Assembly: GCA_018241505.1 (NCBI GenBank)
Contig: JAFEDS010000022.1
Span: 62,001-126,000, forward strand
Direction: 5' to 3'
Origin: Pseudomonadota bacterium
GTDB lineage: Bacteria; Pseudomonadota; Gammaproteobacteria; Steroidobacterales; Steroidobacteraceae
DNA length: 64,000 nucleotides
Below are positions 7,546-15,911 of this stretch, piece after piece. The notes under the pieces were generated by a model that did no database searches, had not been told where the DNA came from, and saw nothing but the letters and a program-made list of their open reading frames with translations. Both the position numbers and the translations under genes were made by a program. Within the stretch, counting starts at the first letter, position 1, and each line of letters begins with the position of its first letter.

Positions 7546-10271
7546 TACCAGCGCTTCGTAAGCTGCAGGGTGGTGTAACGGCCCACGGCATCGGCGTTGA
7601 AGACATCGAAGCCCATGGAGTAGAACGGGTCTGTGGCGTAAGGCGGATTCACATCGAAGAGATTGGTGATGCTCAAGGCCGCCCTGAACCCATTGAGCGG
7701 GCCTGTCGGCTGCAGGTGGCTGAAGTCATACGCCAGATTCAGATCGACGGTGGCCCAGGCTTTGATGCGCTCGCGGGGCAGTACGCTGGCATTCTCGTAC
7801 GAGTTTGAATAGTTGAGTGCGGCAGTAGAGGCAAATCCACCGCGTAACCAGGTCCCCATTGCACGCACGCGATTCTTCAGTGGCTGCTCGTAGGTGTTGA
7901 CGATCTCTATCGGCGTTGTGTCGGCGAGCAGGGTCGTGCGGATCTTGCTCAACCTGCTGTAGCTGACATTGACGTCGTAGGTGTTATTCGCAATTTGAAA
8001 CGTGTACAGGCCCGAAACATCGATGCCGTCTATCTTGGAGGTCGCCGCATTCTGTTGGCGCCAATCAAACACGTAACGGACTCCGGCAGCGCCGGTGTAG
8101 AGCTGGTCATGGAACGTCGCACCCTTGGCCAGCGCGGCATCGAGATAGGCCTGTGCGGCGGCGTCGCTGGGGATCTCCGTGATCAGGCTTCCATACACAC
8201 CGCGTTCGAACAACATCCCATCGTCAAAGGGAGGGACCGAGATGCGGCCGCTGTAGTTGATGTTGAAGTACGTTGCCGTCAACTCCGCGCCCGGCAGCCG
8301 CTCGGATTTCAAAGTCGTGCCCACGGAAAAGTTGCGGGACTTCTCCGCGGTGAGCGGCGCGCTACCGGACAGGTAGAAGATGGGAACCTGGTTGCCGTCC
8401 AGGCCCGTGATGGTGGTGTTGTCGATTTCCAACCCCCGGGTGAACAGCGACTTTTCGTAGACTGTGGGCGCCCGGAACGACTTGCCATAGCTGGCGCGAA
8501 TGTCCACCCCGTCCACAGGCGTCCACACCAGACCCACTTTCGGGTTTGTGGTGTTGCCGAAGTCGGAGTAGTCGTCGTAGCGCGCGGCGAGGGACAGATC
8601 GATCCGGCGGGCGAACGGGACCGATTGCTCCCGGGACAGCACCGGCACAAACAGCTCGGCATAGGCCGAGCGCACACTGCGGCTGTCATTCGCGTGCAAC
8701 TGATAGCCCCGCGCGGGAATGATCCATTCCCGGTCTGCATGACTCTTGTCGTGCCGATAGGAGCCGCCGACCGCGAGGCGCACCTTGCCCGAGGGCATTT
8801 CGAACAGCGAGCCGTCCGCCTTGAAGTCGGCCATCCACAGCTCGAACTTGTCGCGGTAGTTGTCAATCAGAAACGTGATTGTTTGCGTGGGCAGGTCGAT
8901 GTCCGTGAAATCGGTCAGCGTTTTCATTTGCGAGGCGTTGGCGTCGAGCTCGAATCGCCAGTCACCGAAGGGCTGGTAGCCCAAGCCCACCATGGCGCTC
9001 CACTGGTCCGTAACCGGTGAGTTGGTCTCCATAGTGGCGGTGTCGTCGGTATTTTGCTGGCGCACCCGCTCGTGTGAATAAATCAGGTTGCCGGTCAGGT
9101 CGAAATGCTCCGGCAATGACTGGTTGATGTTGAAAACCAGCGTCTTGTCATTACGTTTGGGCAACAGATACTTGGGGCCGTCGGGCGGCGCGCCACCGGC
9201 ATCGACTATAAAATTCCGGTCGCGGGCATCGAGGGGGTCGCGCTTGTTGAACTGGGCCACCAGCAGCGCATTGCCACCGGACCAGCTCCGGCCGACGGTC
9301 TGGGACAGCCGCAGGCTCGAATTGTCGCCGCGCGTGGCCATGCCTGCGCTGACCTGGGATTCGGCGCCTTCGAAGTTCTTGCGCAGGATGATATTGACGA
9401 CGCCGCCGACCGCATCGGCACCGTAAATGGCGGAGGCGCCGTCCGTCAGGATCTCGACCCGCTCGACGGCCGTGAGGGGAATGTTGCTGATGTCAACAAA
9501 CTGACCTTCCGCCGCCGGTGCGACCCGGTGCCCATTGATGAGAGTCAGGGTCGAGAGCGAACCGAGCCCGTGAATGTTGAGCCCCGTACCGCGGTTCAGG
9601 TTCTGGCCCTGAGCGGCCGCATTACCGAAGGCCGCAGTTTCGGAGGCGCCGGAGAAGCCACCCGCAAAATTCATGGGCAGCGACTGTACGAGCTGAGCCA
9701 TAGTCGTATAGCCGGAGCGCTCGATGTAGGTCTGATCCAGGGAGACAATGGGGCTGGTTTCATTGCGCACGCCGCGGATGTGCGTCCCTGTGATGATCAC
9801 TTCCTCGAGAACCCGGTCATTGAGAGTCGTGGGCTCCTCCGTGGAGGACACTCGCGCGCCATCGTCCGCGCGCGCTGCCAATTGCTCGTCCGATTGAGCA
9901 AGGTTCACTCGGGCGGGTACCGATGAGTCGGATTGTCGGCCACCCGCATCAGCCGGCGCCGGCGACGGCGGCGCAATCAACATGGCGCCGCTCGAATGCA
10001 CCGTGACCCGCAGATTGGTGCCTTCCAGTAGTTTGTGGAGCGCGATTTCGCTGGTGTAGCGGCCGTGCACCCCCGCGGTTCGCAGACCTTTGATCTGATC
10101 GACCGAGTAGATGAGCTCGATTCCCGCCTGCTGCGCCAGTCTCTGCAGCGCGGTTGCGAGATCGCCCGCGGCAATGTCCATCGTCCGTTCGGAATCGGCG
10201 AGCGCCGGGCCACTGAGCAGCGCGGCACACAGAAAGGCAAGACACGTCGTACGCGTCGTCCGAGTCAGCAT
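7545..10271 (-). CDS. TonB-dependent receptor with N-terminal STN signalling domain
   Basis: 908 aa outer-membrane transducer. A signal peptide (ending ALLSGPALA) is followed by an STN domain at about residues 28-105 (MDIAAGDLATALQRLAQQAG), a linker, a TonB-box-like EEVIITG, a plug domain (QVPI-like core replaced by TSPIVSLDQTYIERSGY, later VERVEILTDGASAIYG) and a 22-strand barrel ending in aromatic KRW. An STN-bearing receptor reports ligand binding to a FecR protein. The sigma and FecR genes lie immediately upstream on the same strand. The ATG at 10271 has AGAGG six bases upstream. It heads the hydrolase operon that follows without gaps. The ligand is unknown, but the downstream enzymes point to a peptide- or amide-containing molecule. 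Confidence 0.95.
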   Translation of the reverse strand: MLTRTTRTTCLAFLCAALLSGPALADSERTMDIAAGDLATALQRLAQQAGIELIYSVDQIKGLRTAGVHGRYTSEIALHKLLEGTNLRVTVHSSGAMLIAPPSPAPADAGGRQSDSSVPARVNLAQSDEQLAARADDGARVSSTEEPTTLNDRVLEEVIITGTHIRGVRNETSPIVSLDQTYIERSGYTTMAQLVQSLPMNFAGGFSGASETAAFGNAAAQGQNLNRGTGLNIHGLGSLSTLTLINGHRVAPAAEGQFVDISNIPLTAVERVEILTDGASAIYGADAVGGVVNIILRKNFEGAESQVSAGMATRGDNSSLRLSQTVGRSWSGGNALLVAQFNKRDPLDARDRNFIVDAGGAPPDGPKYLLPKRNDKTLVFNINQSLPEHFDLTGNLIYSHERVRQQNTDDTATMETNSPVTDQWSAMVGLGYQPFGDWRFELDANASQMKTLTDFTDIDLPTQTITFLIDNYRDKFELWMADFKADGSLFEMPSGKVRLAVGGSYRHDKSHADREWIIPARGYQLHANDSRSVRSAYAELFVPVLSREQSVPFARRIDLSLAARYDDYSDFGNTTNPKVGLVWTPVDGVDIRASYGKSFRAPTVYEKSLFTRGLEIDNTTITGLDGNQVPIFYLSGSAPLTAEKSRNFSVGTTLKSERLPGAELTATYFNINYSGRISVPPFDDGMLFERGVYGSLITEIPSDAAAQAYLDAALAKGATFHDQLYTGAAGVRYVFDWRQQNAATSKIDGIDVSGLYTFQIANNTYDVNVSYSRLSKIRTTLLADTTPIEIVNTYEQPLKNRVRAMGTWLRGGFASTAALNYSNSYENASVLPRERIKAWATVDLNLAYDFSHLQPTGPLNGFRAALSITNLFDVNPPYATDPFYSMGFDVFNADAVGRYTTLQLTKRW

Positions 10272-10390
10272 TGAGACCTCTGCAGAAGCGCTCTTGTATT
10301 CGGCGCTGTGGATGTTGTCTTCTCAACAGGACGAGTGGCGAGCTCGATTCCTGCGCGCCGCGCCGGAACAAAATGGCATGCCGCGAGTCT

Positions 10391-11500
10391 TCAGCGTGAT
10401 TTGAGAACCACGCGCTCGCTGCTGCTGTCAACCGATACCGGGAAGCCACTCTGCAGCAGCCACAGAAAGGCATCCGTGTTGCCGGCGCGGAAATTGCCGC
10501 CAATGCGGATGCTGCCGATCTGGGCGTCGGCAATCACGATCTTGCGGGTGTTGTAGCGATTGAACTCCGCGACCGCAGCCGCGAGCGTGGAGTTGCGGAA
10601 GACGAGGTAGCCGGTACGCCAGCTCAGGAGACGATCCACTTCCGGACCGGCGCCATCGTGGACCAACACTTGACCGCGGGCGGCCCGTGCGATGCTGCCG
10701 GGGCCCAACAGGACTTCGGTGGCTCGATCGGCGCCGGGCGCCGACTCATCTTCGACTCGAACCTTCCCTTCCGTGACCGCGACCAGCACCTCATCCCCGT
10801 CGAGACGGACGGAGAACTTGGTCCCCAACGCGACGACACGCTTGCGCCCTGCTCTCACTACAAAGGGACGATGTGGATCGCTGGCCACTTCAAAGAAGGC
10901 CTCGCCTCTGTCGAGGTCGATCTGGCGATGTTGCTGTTCGACCTCGACGTGAATGCGGCTGTCAGTGTTGAGTGTCAGGCGCGATCCGTCGGCCAACGTG
11001 ATGGATTCCATCGTACCCACGCGAGTCGCGTATCGATCGCTGTCAAGCAAGCCCGATTGGAACACGTAGACGCCGGATGCCAACGCGAGGAGTAATGAGG
11101 CCGCAAGGGCGATCCAACGCCGGCGGTCGGGTCGCGTGACCTGGCGCGGCGTTGTGATGACGCCCTGTGGGGCCTGCGACAATTCGCCGCCGGCCGCCGG
11201 GGTCGCGGTCCGGACCGGGGTCGCGATCGGGGTCGAGGTCGCAGTCGCGGGGCCGTCGACCAACGAACCTCGGGGCGGAATGACGCCCTCGGCGATTCCG
11301 GCGCTCAGGGCTCTCAACCTTCCGGCCCGCTGCCAAGCCGCTTGGAGCCGGATGAAAGCAATGCGGTGAGCGGTTCGCTCCGCCAGCCACTCGTCGAGCC
11401 GGCTCTCGTCGGCGGCGGTCCAGGAATCACTCTCGCGCCGTGCGAACCAGTCCGCCGCACTGCGTTCAATGGCTTCGCTATCCATGACTGCACTCGCCAT
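10391..11500 (-). CDS. FecR-type anti-sigma/signal transducer
   Basis: 369 aa from the ATG at 11500, chosen because GAGAAGGA stands about 7 bases upstream; another ATG lies at 11485. Order: cytoplasmic FecR N-domain (ERSAADWFARRESD...DEWLAERTAHRIAFIRLQAAW), a Pro/Thr/Ala-rich linker (80-120), one membrane helix (about 129-147), the periplasmic FecR domain (ITLADGSRLTLNTDSRIHV, GEAFFEVASDPHRPF) and a C-terminal STN-like segment. The Gly226-Thr227 pair in VVALGTKFSV sits where FecR-family proteins self-cleave. The gene overlaps the 3' end of the sigma gene by 23 bp and is followed after about 119 bp by the TonB receptor. It relays the receptor signal to the sigma factor. Confidence 0.9.
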   Translation of the reverse strand: MASAVMDSEAIERSAADWFARRESDSWTAADESRLDEWLAERTAHRIAFIRLQAAWQRAGRLRALSAGIAEGVIPPRGSLVDGPATATSTPIATPVRTATPAAGGELSQAPQGVITTPRQVTRPDRRRWIALAASLLLALASGVYVFQSGLLDSDRYATRVGTMESITLADGSRLTLNTDSRIHVEVEQQHRQIDLDRGEAFFEVASDPHRPFVVRAGRKRVVALGTKFSVRLDGDEVLVAVTEGKVRVEDESAPGADRATEVLLGPGSIARAARGQVLVHDGAGPEVDRLLSWRTGYLVFRNSTLAAAVAEFNRYNTRKIVIADAQIGSIRIGGNFRAGNTDAFLWLLQSGFPVSVDSSSERVVLKSR

Positions 11501-12125
11501 CCGTATCCTTCTCGCCCCCCTCAGTGCCAGGCCGGGTGTTCGACTCACCCGCGCCAAACACGGCTTTCGCGAGCGCGCGCACACCGCGGGACACATAGCC
11601 CTCGAGCGCGCCTTCGTTCATTCCGAGCCTCTCGGACGCCTCACGCTGAGACAAGCCCTCTACCCTACGCAGCCAGATGACGGCACGGCAGTTGTCGGAA
11701 AGCTGGTCGAGCGCGTACGACAGGCGTCGCAACTCCTGTCGGGCACTCAGGCGCTGTTCAGGGGAAATCTCGTCTATCAGGACGTTCAACGCGTCCAGAT
11801 CCTGTGTGTAGTCGATGGACACGATGCGTTCTCGCCGGCGGCGGTCAATCAGGAGGTTCCGGGCGGTCGCGAACAAAAATGACTTGGCAGACGCCGGCAG
11901 GGCGCGCTGCGCGCTCTCATAAACCCGCACATACACTTCCTGGCACAAATCCGGCACGTCCGAGCGGTTGTGGCAGGCGCGGCCGAGAAAGCGCTGCAGG
12001 GCCGCCTCATGGGGCAGAATTTCAGCGGCGAACCAGCGGTCCAGCGGACTCAGTTCAGCCATCGACCGCTCGGCAATGCGCATGTCATGCACCGGTAAAC
12101 ATACGCTGACGCGCAACCGGTTCAA
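11478..12125 (-). CDS. ECF sigma factor (FecI-like)
   Basis: Up to 215 aa. Region 2 is seen in DLCQEVYVRVYESA and SFLFATARNLLIDRRRRER; region 4 is the helix-turn-helix GLSQREASERLGMNEGALEGYVSRGVRAL. The longest reading starts at TTG 12125; ATG codons at 12083 and 12062 are alternatives and none has a clear Shine-Dalgarno, so the start is open. The coding end overlaps the FecR start. Together with the FecR and STN-TonB genes it makes a cell-surface signalling cassette that should switch on the receptor and hydrolase operon. The divergent aldo/keto reductase lies about 100 bp away across a shared promoter region. Confidence 0.9.
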   Translation of the reverse strand: MNRLRVSVCLPVHDMRIAERSMAELSPLDRWFAAEILPHEAALQRFLGRACHNRSDVPDLCQEVYVRVYESAQRALPASAKSFLFATARNLLIDRRRRERIVSIDYTQDLDALNVLIDEISPEQRLSARQELRRLSYALDQLSDNCRAVIWLRRVEGLSQREASERLGMNEGALEGYVSRGVRALAKAVFGAGESNTRPGTEGGEKDTDGECSHG

Positions 12126-12224
12126 AGGGAGCGGCGCGTTATTTACTAGCGGCGCAGGAAATGACGGCCTCGCTCGTCATGATCTGGATGGCCGATTCGG
12201 GATTCCGCCATCCGTCGCGGTAAG

Positions 12225-13250
12225 ATGAGCTCACGCACAGCAACGGCGACTCGCATGCAAACCCGACAACTCGGCCCATTTACTGTCTCGGCCATTGGCT
12301 TCGGCTGCATGAATGTGAGCCACGCCTACGGCGATCCCGCGCCGTACGATGTTGCTGCAAGCCTGTTTTTGGAGGCGTTGGATCTCGGCGTTACTCACCT
12401 CGACACGGCTGCTCTCTATGGTTTTGGTGCCAATGAGGAACTGGTGGGCAAAGTGCTCGCGCCTCATCGAGCGCGCTTCACCCTGGCAACGAAGGGGGGA
12501 ATGTACGGAATCGACGGCAAGCGCGTCATTGATGGCCGGCCGGATACGCTCGTGCGCCAGCTCGAGAACAGCTTGAGGCGCCTGCAGACCGACGTAGTCG
12601 ACTTGTTCTATCTACACAGGTGGGATAAGCGCGTGCCCATCGAGGACAGCGTCGGAGCAATGGCCAAACTCGTGGGCCAGGGCAAGGTCCGCGCGTTGGG
12701 ACTATCCGAAGTTTCTGCTCAAACACTGCGACGCGCACACGCCGTTCATCCGATCTCGGCCGTGCAGACCGAGTATTCGCTGTGGACGCGCAACCCGGAA
12801 ATCGCTGTGATGGACACGTGCCGTGAGCTGGGTACCACAGTCGTGGCATTCAGTCCGCTCGCGCGCGGTTGGCTCGCGAATCCACATCTCGATCTCTCGC
12901 TGCTCGAACCGCACGACCTGCGCAAGACCATGCCGAGGTTCCAACCTGAGCACTTTGAGCGCAATCGCCCTGTGTTGAACCAGTTCGTAGCGATCGCACG
13001 CGAGGTGGGCCAGTCCCCGGCCCAATTGGCCCTGGGCTGGGTTCTCTCCAAGTACCCCCATACCCTGCCGATTCCGGGGACTCAGTCGATTGAACATTTG
13101 CGCGACAATATGGCCGCGGTCGAGTTGCGGCTCCCGGGTGGGTTGATGAGTCGACTGGACAGTCTCTTTACTCCCGGCCGGATTTCGGGAGCCCGCTACG
13201 GCGAATCGGCGCAGTCCGAAGTCGATACCGAGGAGTTTTCGCGTCACTGA
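12225..13250 (+). CDS. Aldo/keto reductase
   Basis: 341 aa NAD(P)H-dependent oxidoreductase with a TIM-barrel fold, cytoplasmic. The catalytic tetrad is visible: Asp in HLDTAALYG, the Tyr of the same motif, Lys in LATKGG, and His in FYLHRWD. The C-terminal LALGWVLSKYPHTLPIPGTQS segment binds the cofactor phosphate. The first ATG is at 12225; MQTRQLGPFTVSAIGFG starting at 12255 resembles the usual family N-terminus and could be the true start. It is divergent from the sigma gene and followed by an HDOD gene after 60 bp. The substrate cannot be told. Confidence 0.9.
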   Translation: MSSRTATATRMQTRQLGPFTVSAIGFGCMNVSHAYGDPAPYDVAASLFLEALDLGVTHLDTAALYGFGANEELVGKVLAPHRARFTLATKGGMYGIDGKRVIDGRPDTLVRQLENSLRRLQTDVVDLFYLHRWDKRVPIEDSVGAMAKLVGQGKVRALGLSEVSAQTLRRAHAVHPISAVQTEYSLWTRNPEIAVMDTCRELGTTVVAFSPLARGWLANPHLDLSLLEPHDLRKTMPRFQPEHFERNRPVLNQFVAIAREVGQSPAQLALGWVLSKYPHTLPIPGTQSIEHLRDNMAAVELRLPGGLMSRLDSLFTPGRISGARYGESAQSEVDTEEFSRH

Positions 13251-13310
13251 TTGCGGGAACTGGAACCTGCATCACACTTCGCGACAGCCAAGTGGCCGCT
13301 ATAGGTCTGT

Positions 13311-14192
13311 ATGACCGCAGCAACTGCCGCACACGCCCCGCCCGACCACCAGCGCATACTGGAAGCAGCCGCCGCGCTGCGCCTGGTTGGCACAGGACCC
13401 GACTCACCCGCAAACCTCATCCCCGTCCTGTGTGATGACGAAGTCGGTGCCGATGAACTGGCTGAGCGGATTGAGGCTCAGCCGCTCCTCAGCGCGCGTG
13501 TACTGCAGGTTGCAAACTCCCCGTTTTACGGGCAAGCAAAAACGGTCGCGAATATTCAGAGGGCGCTGATGCTCCTCGGGATCGACGTTGTGCGTCGGAT
13601 CGCCACTGCGGCTTGCGTGGACCAGGTCATGCCGCATCGCATCGCCTGCTTGCCCGACATGCCGGCGATCCTGCGTCATAGCCTCGCAACCGCCATCGCC
13701 GGTGAAATGTTGGCAACGATGACCCACCCTCTGCTGGCGCACGACGCATTCCTGGCGGGGCTGCTGCACAATCTGGGCATCGTACTGCAGGCAAGCATCG
13801 ATCCGGAGGGCACGGCCGCCCTCATAGCCGCCAGAAAAATGCATCCGACCGAGCCGATCCGCCGCCTCGAGCAGCAGCATTCGCTGCTCTCGCACGAGGA
13901 ATGCGTCCAGGTACTGTTCGATGCCTGGCAGCTTCCCGACAGCCTGGTGGAATCCTCGAGCCATCACCACGCACTGGGCGAGTCACAGTCCGCGCACCGG
14001 GTTCTGAGCAATCTCGTCTGTGCAAGCGCCAGCCTGGCGCTCAGTTGTGGCAATACCTTTTCTCTGGAGCCGGTTGCGCCGGCGATGGATATCGCCGGCT
14101 GGGGTGAGTTGGGTTTGTACGAGCGGCACATTGAGGATGTGAGGGCGGAACTACCCCAAAGAGTGACCCTGCTGAGGGGCGCGTTCGCCTGA
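13311..14192 (+). CDS. HDOD-domain signalling protein
   Basis: 293 aa, cytoplasmic. The HDOD domain spans roughly residues 35-240: LSARVLQVANSPFYGQAKTVANIQRALMLLG is the core, followed by HSLATAIAGEMLA and LAGLLHNLGIVLQ. HDOD proteins are HD-fold relatives without catalytic residues that take part in bacterial signalling and stress responses. The ATG at 13311 has AGG nine bases upstream. No partner domain (GGDEF, EAL, receiver) is fused. It converges on the amidohydrolase gene with only 3 bp between the stops. Confidence 0.9.
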   Translation: MTAATAAHAPPDHQRILEAAAALRLVGTGPDSPANLIPVLCDDEVGADELAERIEAQPLLSARVLQVANSPFYGQAKTVANIQRALMLLGIDVVRRIATAACVDQVMPHRIACLPDMPAILRHSLATAIAGEMLATMTHPLLAHDAFLAGLLHNLGIVLQASIDPEGTAALIAARKMHPTEPIRRLEQQHSLLSHEECVQVLFDAWQLPDSLVESSSHHHALGESQSAHRVLSNLVCASASLALSCGNTFSLEPVAPAMDIAGWGELGLYERHIEDVRAELPQRVTLLRGAFA

Positions 14193-14195
14193 CAC

Positions 14196-15911
14196 TCACG
14201 GCGCGGCTGAATCGAACACCTTCTCTCCTGCAATGAAGGTCATCTTCACGTGCGTGTCGTGCAAGCGGACCGCGGGCACCTCGTACGGATTCTGATCGAC
14301 CACCACCAGGTCGGCGGCCATGCCGGGACCGAGCTGCCCGACGACATTGGACATCCGCTCCTGCCGCGCACTGTTCACGGTAAACAAGTCGATTGCCTCT
14401 GGGAGCGTGATGGCCTCGGCCTTGCCGAATGACTTTGCGCTACCGCCCGGCAGCTCGCGAGTCACCAGGGCCTCGATCGCGAGCCACGGGTTGACTGAGG
14501 GCACCACGGCCCAATCGGAACCGGGCACCACCAGGGCACCGCTGTCGATCATTTCGCGTACGGGCCAAACCCGCTTGATGAGGTCGTCTCCCACGGCTTC
14601 AGTGATGCTGTCGTTGATGGGACTGGGCGACCATAGATACGGCGAAACCTCGAAGGTGGCTCCAATGGCGCGGGCACGCGCAAGATCTTCTTTTGCTACG
14701 AACGTGCAGTGTCCAACATTGTGCATGAGACCACTGAACCCGTTGGCCGCGCGAGCCGCCTGAATCGCATTCAGGCCGGCGCGCACCGCCGCGTCGCCGG
14801 CCGCGTGAAATTTCACCGTGAGTCCCATGCGGTCAAATCGTGTGACCGCCTCATTCAGGACCTTTTGATCCACCAGCAACATTCCGCGAACCGCGGCTTC
14901 ATCATTGCGGTCCCGCATCTTTTGCGCATACGGCCGCAACATGGCGGCGGTGTGGCTATCCGTGGGGACGCCATCCAGGAAGATTTTCACACAACTGGGA
15001 GAGACCCGGTCGCGGGCGAAAAGATTGCGCATGGTGATAGCGCGCTCACCTTCAGCATCGCCGGGTGCCCAGGTTATGCAGAGTGTCGCACGTTGTTTGA
15101 TTTGACCGGCGTCAGCCATTGCCGCATAGGTCTGCAACTCGCGCTCGGCTCCGGCGGCATATCCGACGGCGGCCTCGGTGTAGGAAGTAATACCAACCTG
15201 GAGCATCTGCTTCAAAGACCACGTCAACGCCTTGCGGAGCGTGTCATCCGACAGTTTGGGCACATGCCGGCGGACGAGATCGGTAGCGGACTCCCGGAGA
15301 ATCCCAGTGGGCTCACCGCGCTTGTCGCGCTCGATGATTCCACCTGGTGGATCCACGGTGCTGCGAGTAATGCCGGCAATCTCGAGAGCCCGCGTGTTGA
15401 CCCAGGCGCTATGGCCACTGGTGTCATCCAGGATGATCGGATGCCCTGAGGCTACGGAGTCCAGTGCTTTGCGATCCGGAGCGCGACCCAACGCAGGCAC
15501 ATCCCATTGACCGCCGACGACCCAGTCGGCTGAGGACTGCAACTGACCGGCACATTTCTTCACGGTGGCCTGAGTCGCCGCCAGCGACGAACCCTGCGCG
15601 ATCTTGCATTGAAGCTCGCTCAGCCCGGCGCCCAGCGGGTGGACGTGTACGTCGCTGAAACCCGGCAGCACTACATTCGAATGCAAATCGACCACTTGGG
15701 TTGCCGGGCCGCGCAATGGCATTACAGCCGCATCGTCCCCCATGGCGACAATGATGCCGCGCCTCACCGCCACACTCCCGGCCCATCCGGATGGCGACTT
15801 GATGTGAGCGTTGGTGAGAATGAGATCAGCCGGTGTTGTATCGACAGCCGGCTGCGCGCAGGCCACGGTGGCCGTGAAGGTCAGCATAAACGCAAGTGTC
15901 ATGAATCTCAT
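14196..15911 (-). CDS. YtcJ-like amidohydrolase family 3, secreted
   Basis: 571 aa with a signal peptide (MRFMTLAFMLTFTATVACA). Metal-binding HxH is visible in FSDVHVHPLG, and later KFHAAGDAAVRAGLNA, GHCTF and the C-terminal GPGMAADLVVVDQNPY complete the YtcJ/LAF3 amidohydrolase fold. Members hydrolyse amide or related bonds of small molecules and many are exported. The ATG at 15911 overlaps the stop of the PQQ dehydrogenase gene (ATGA), so it is the last gene of the unit starting at the TonB receptor at 21951. Substrate is unknown. Confidence 0.92.
   Translation of the reverse strand: MRFMTLAFMLTFTATVACAQPAVDTTPADLILTNAHIKSPSGWAGSVAVRRGIIVAMGDDAAVMPLRGPATQVVDLHSNVVLPGFSDVHVHPLGAGLSELQCKIAQGSSLAATQATVKKCAGQLQSSADWVVGGQWDVPALGRAPDRKALDSVASGHPIILDDTSGHSAWVNTRALEIAGITRSTVDPPGGIIERDKRGEPTGILRESATDLVRRHVPKLSDDTLRKALTWSLKQMLQVGITSYTEAAVGYAAGAERELQTYAAMADAGQIKQRATLCITWAPGDAEGERAITMRNLFARDRVSPSCVKIFLDGVPTDSHTAAMLRPYAQKMRDRNDEAAVRGMLLVDQKVLNEAVTRFDRMGLTVKFHAAGDAAVRAGLNAIQAARAANGFSGLMHNVGHCTFVAKEDLARARAIGATFEVSPYLWSPSPINDSITEAVGDDLIKRVWPVREMIDSGALVVPGSDWAVVPSVNPWLAIEALVTRELPGGSAKSFGKAEAITLPEAIDLFTVNSARQERMSNVVGQLGPGMAADLVVVDQNPYEVPAVRLHDTHVKMTFIAGEKVFDSAAP

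Noticed and set aside
7995-9020. 341-codon plus-strand open frame inside the first TonB receptor
   Set aside because: No domain is visible, and its codon positions mirror the barrel-coding strand.
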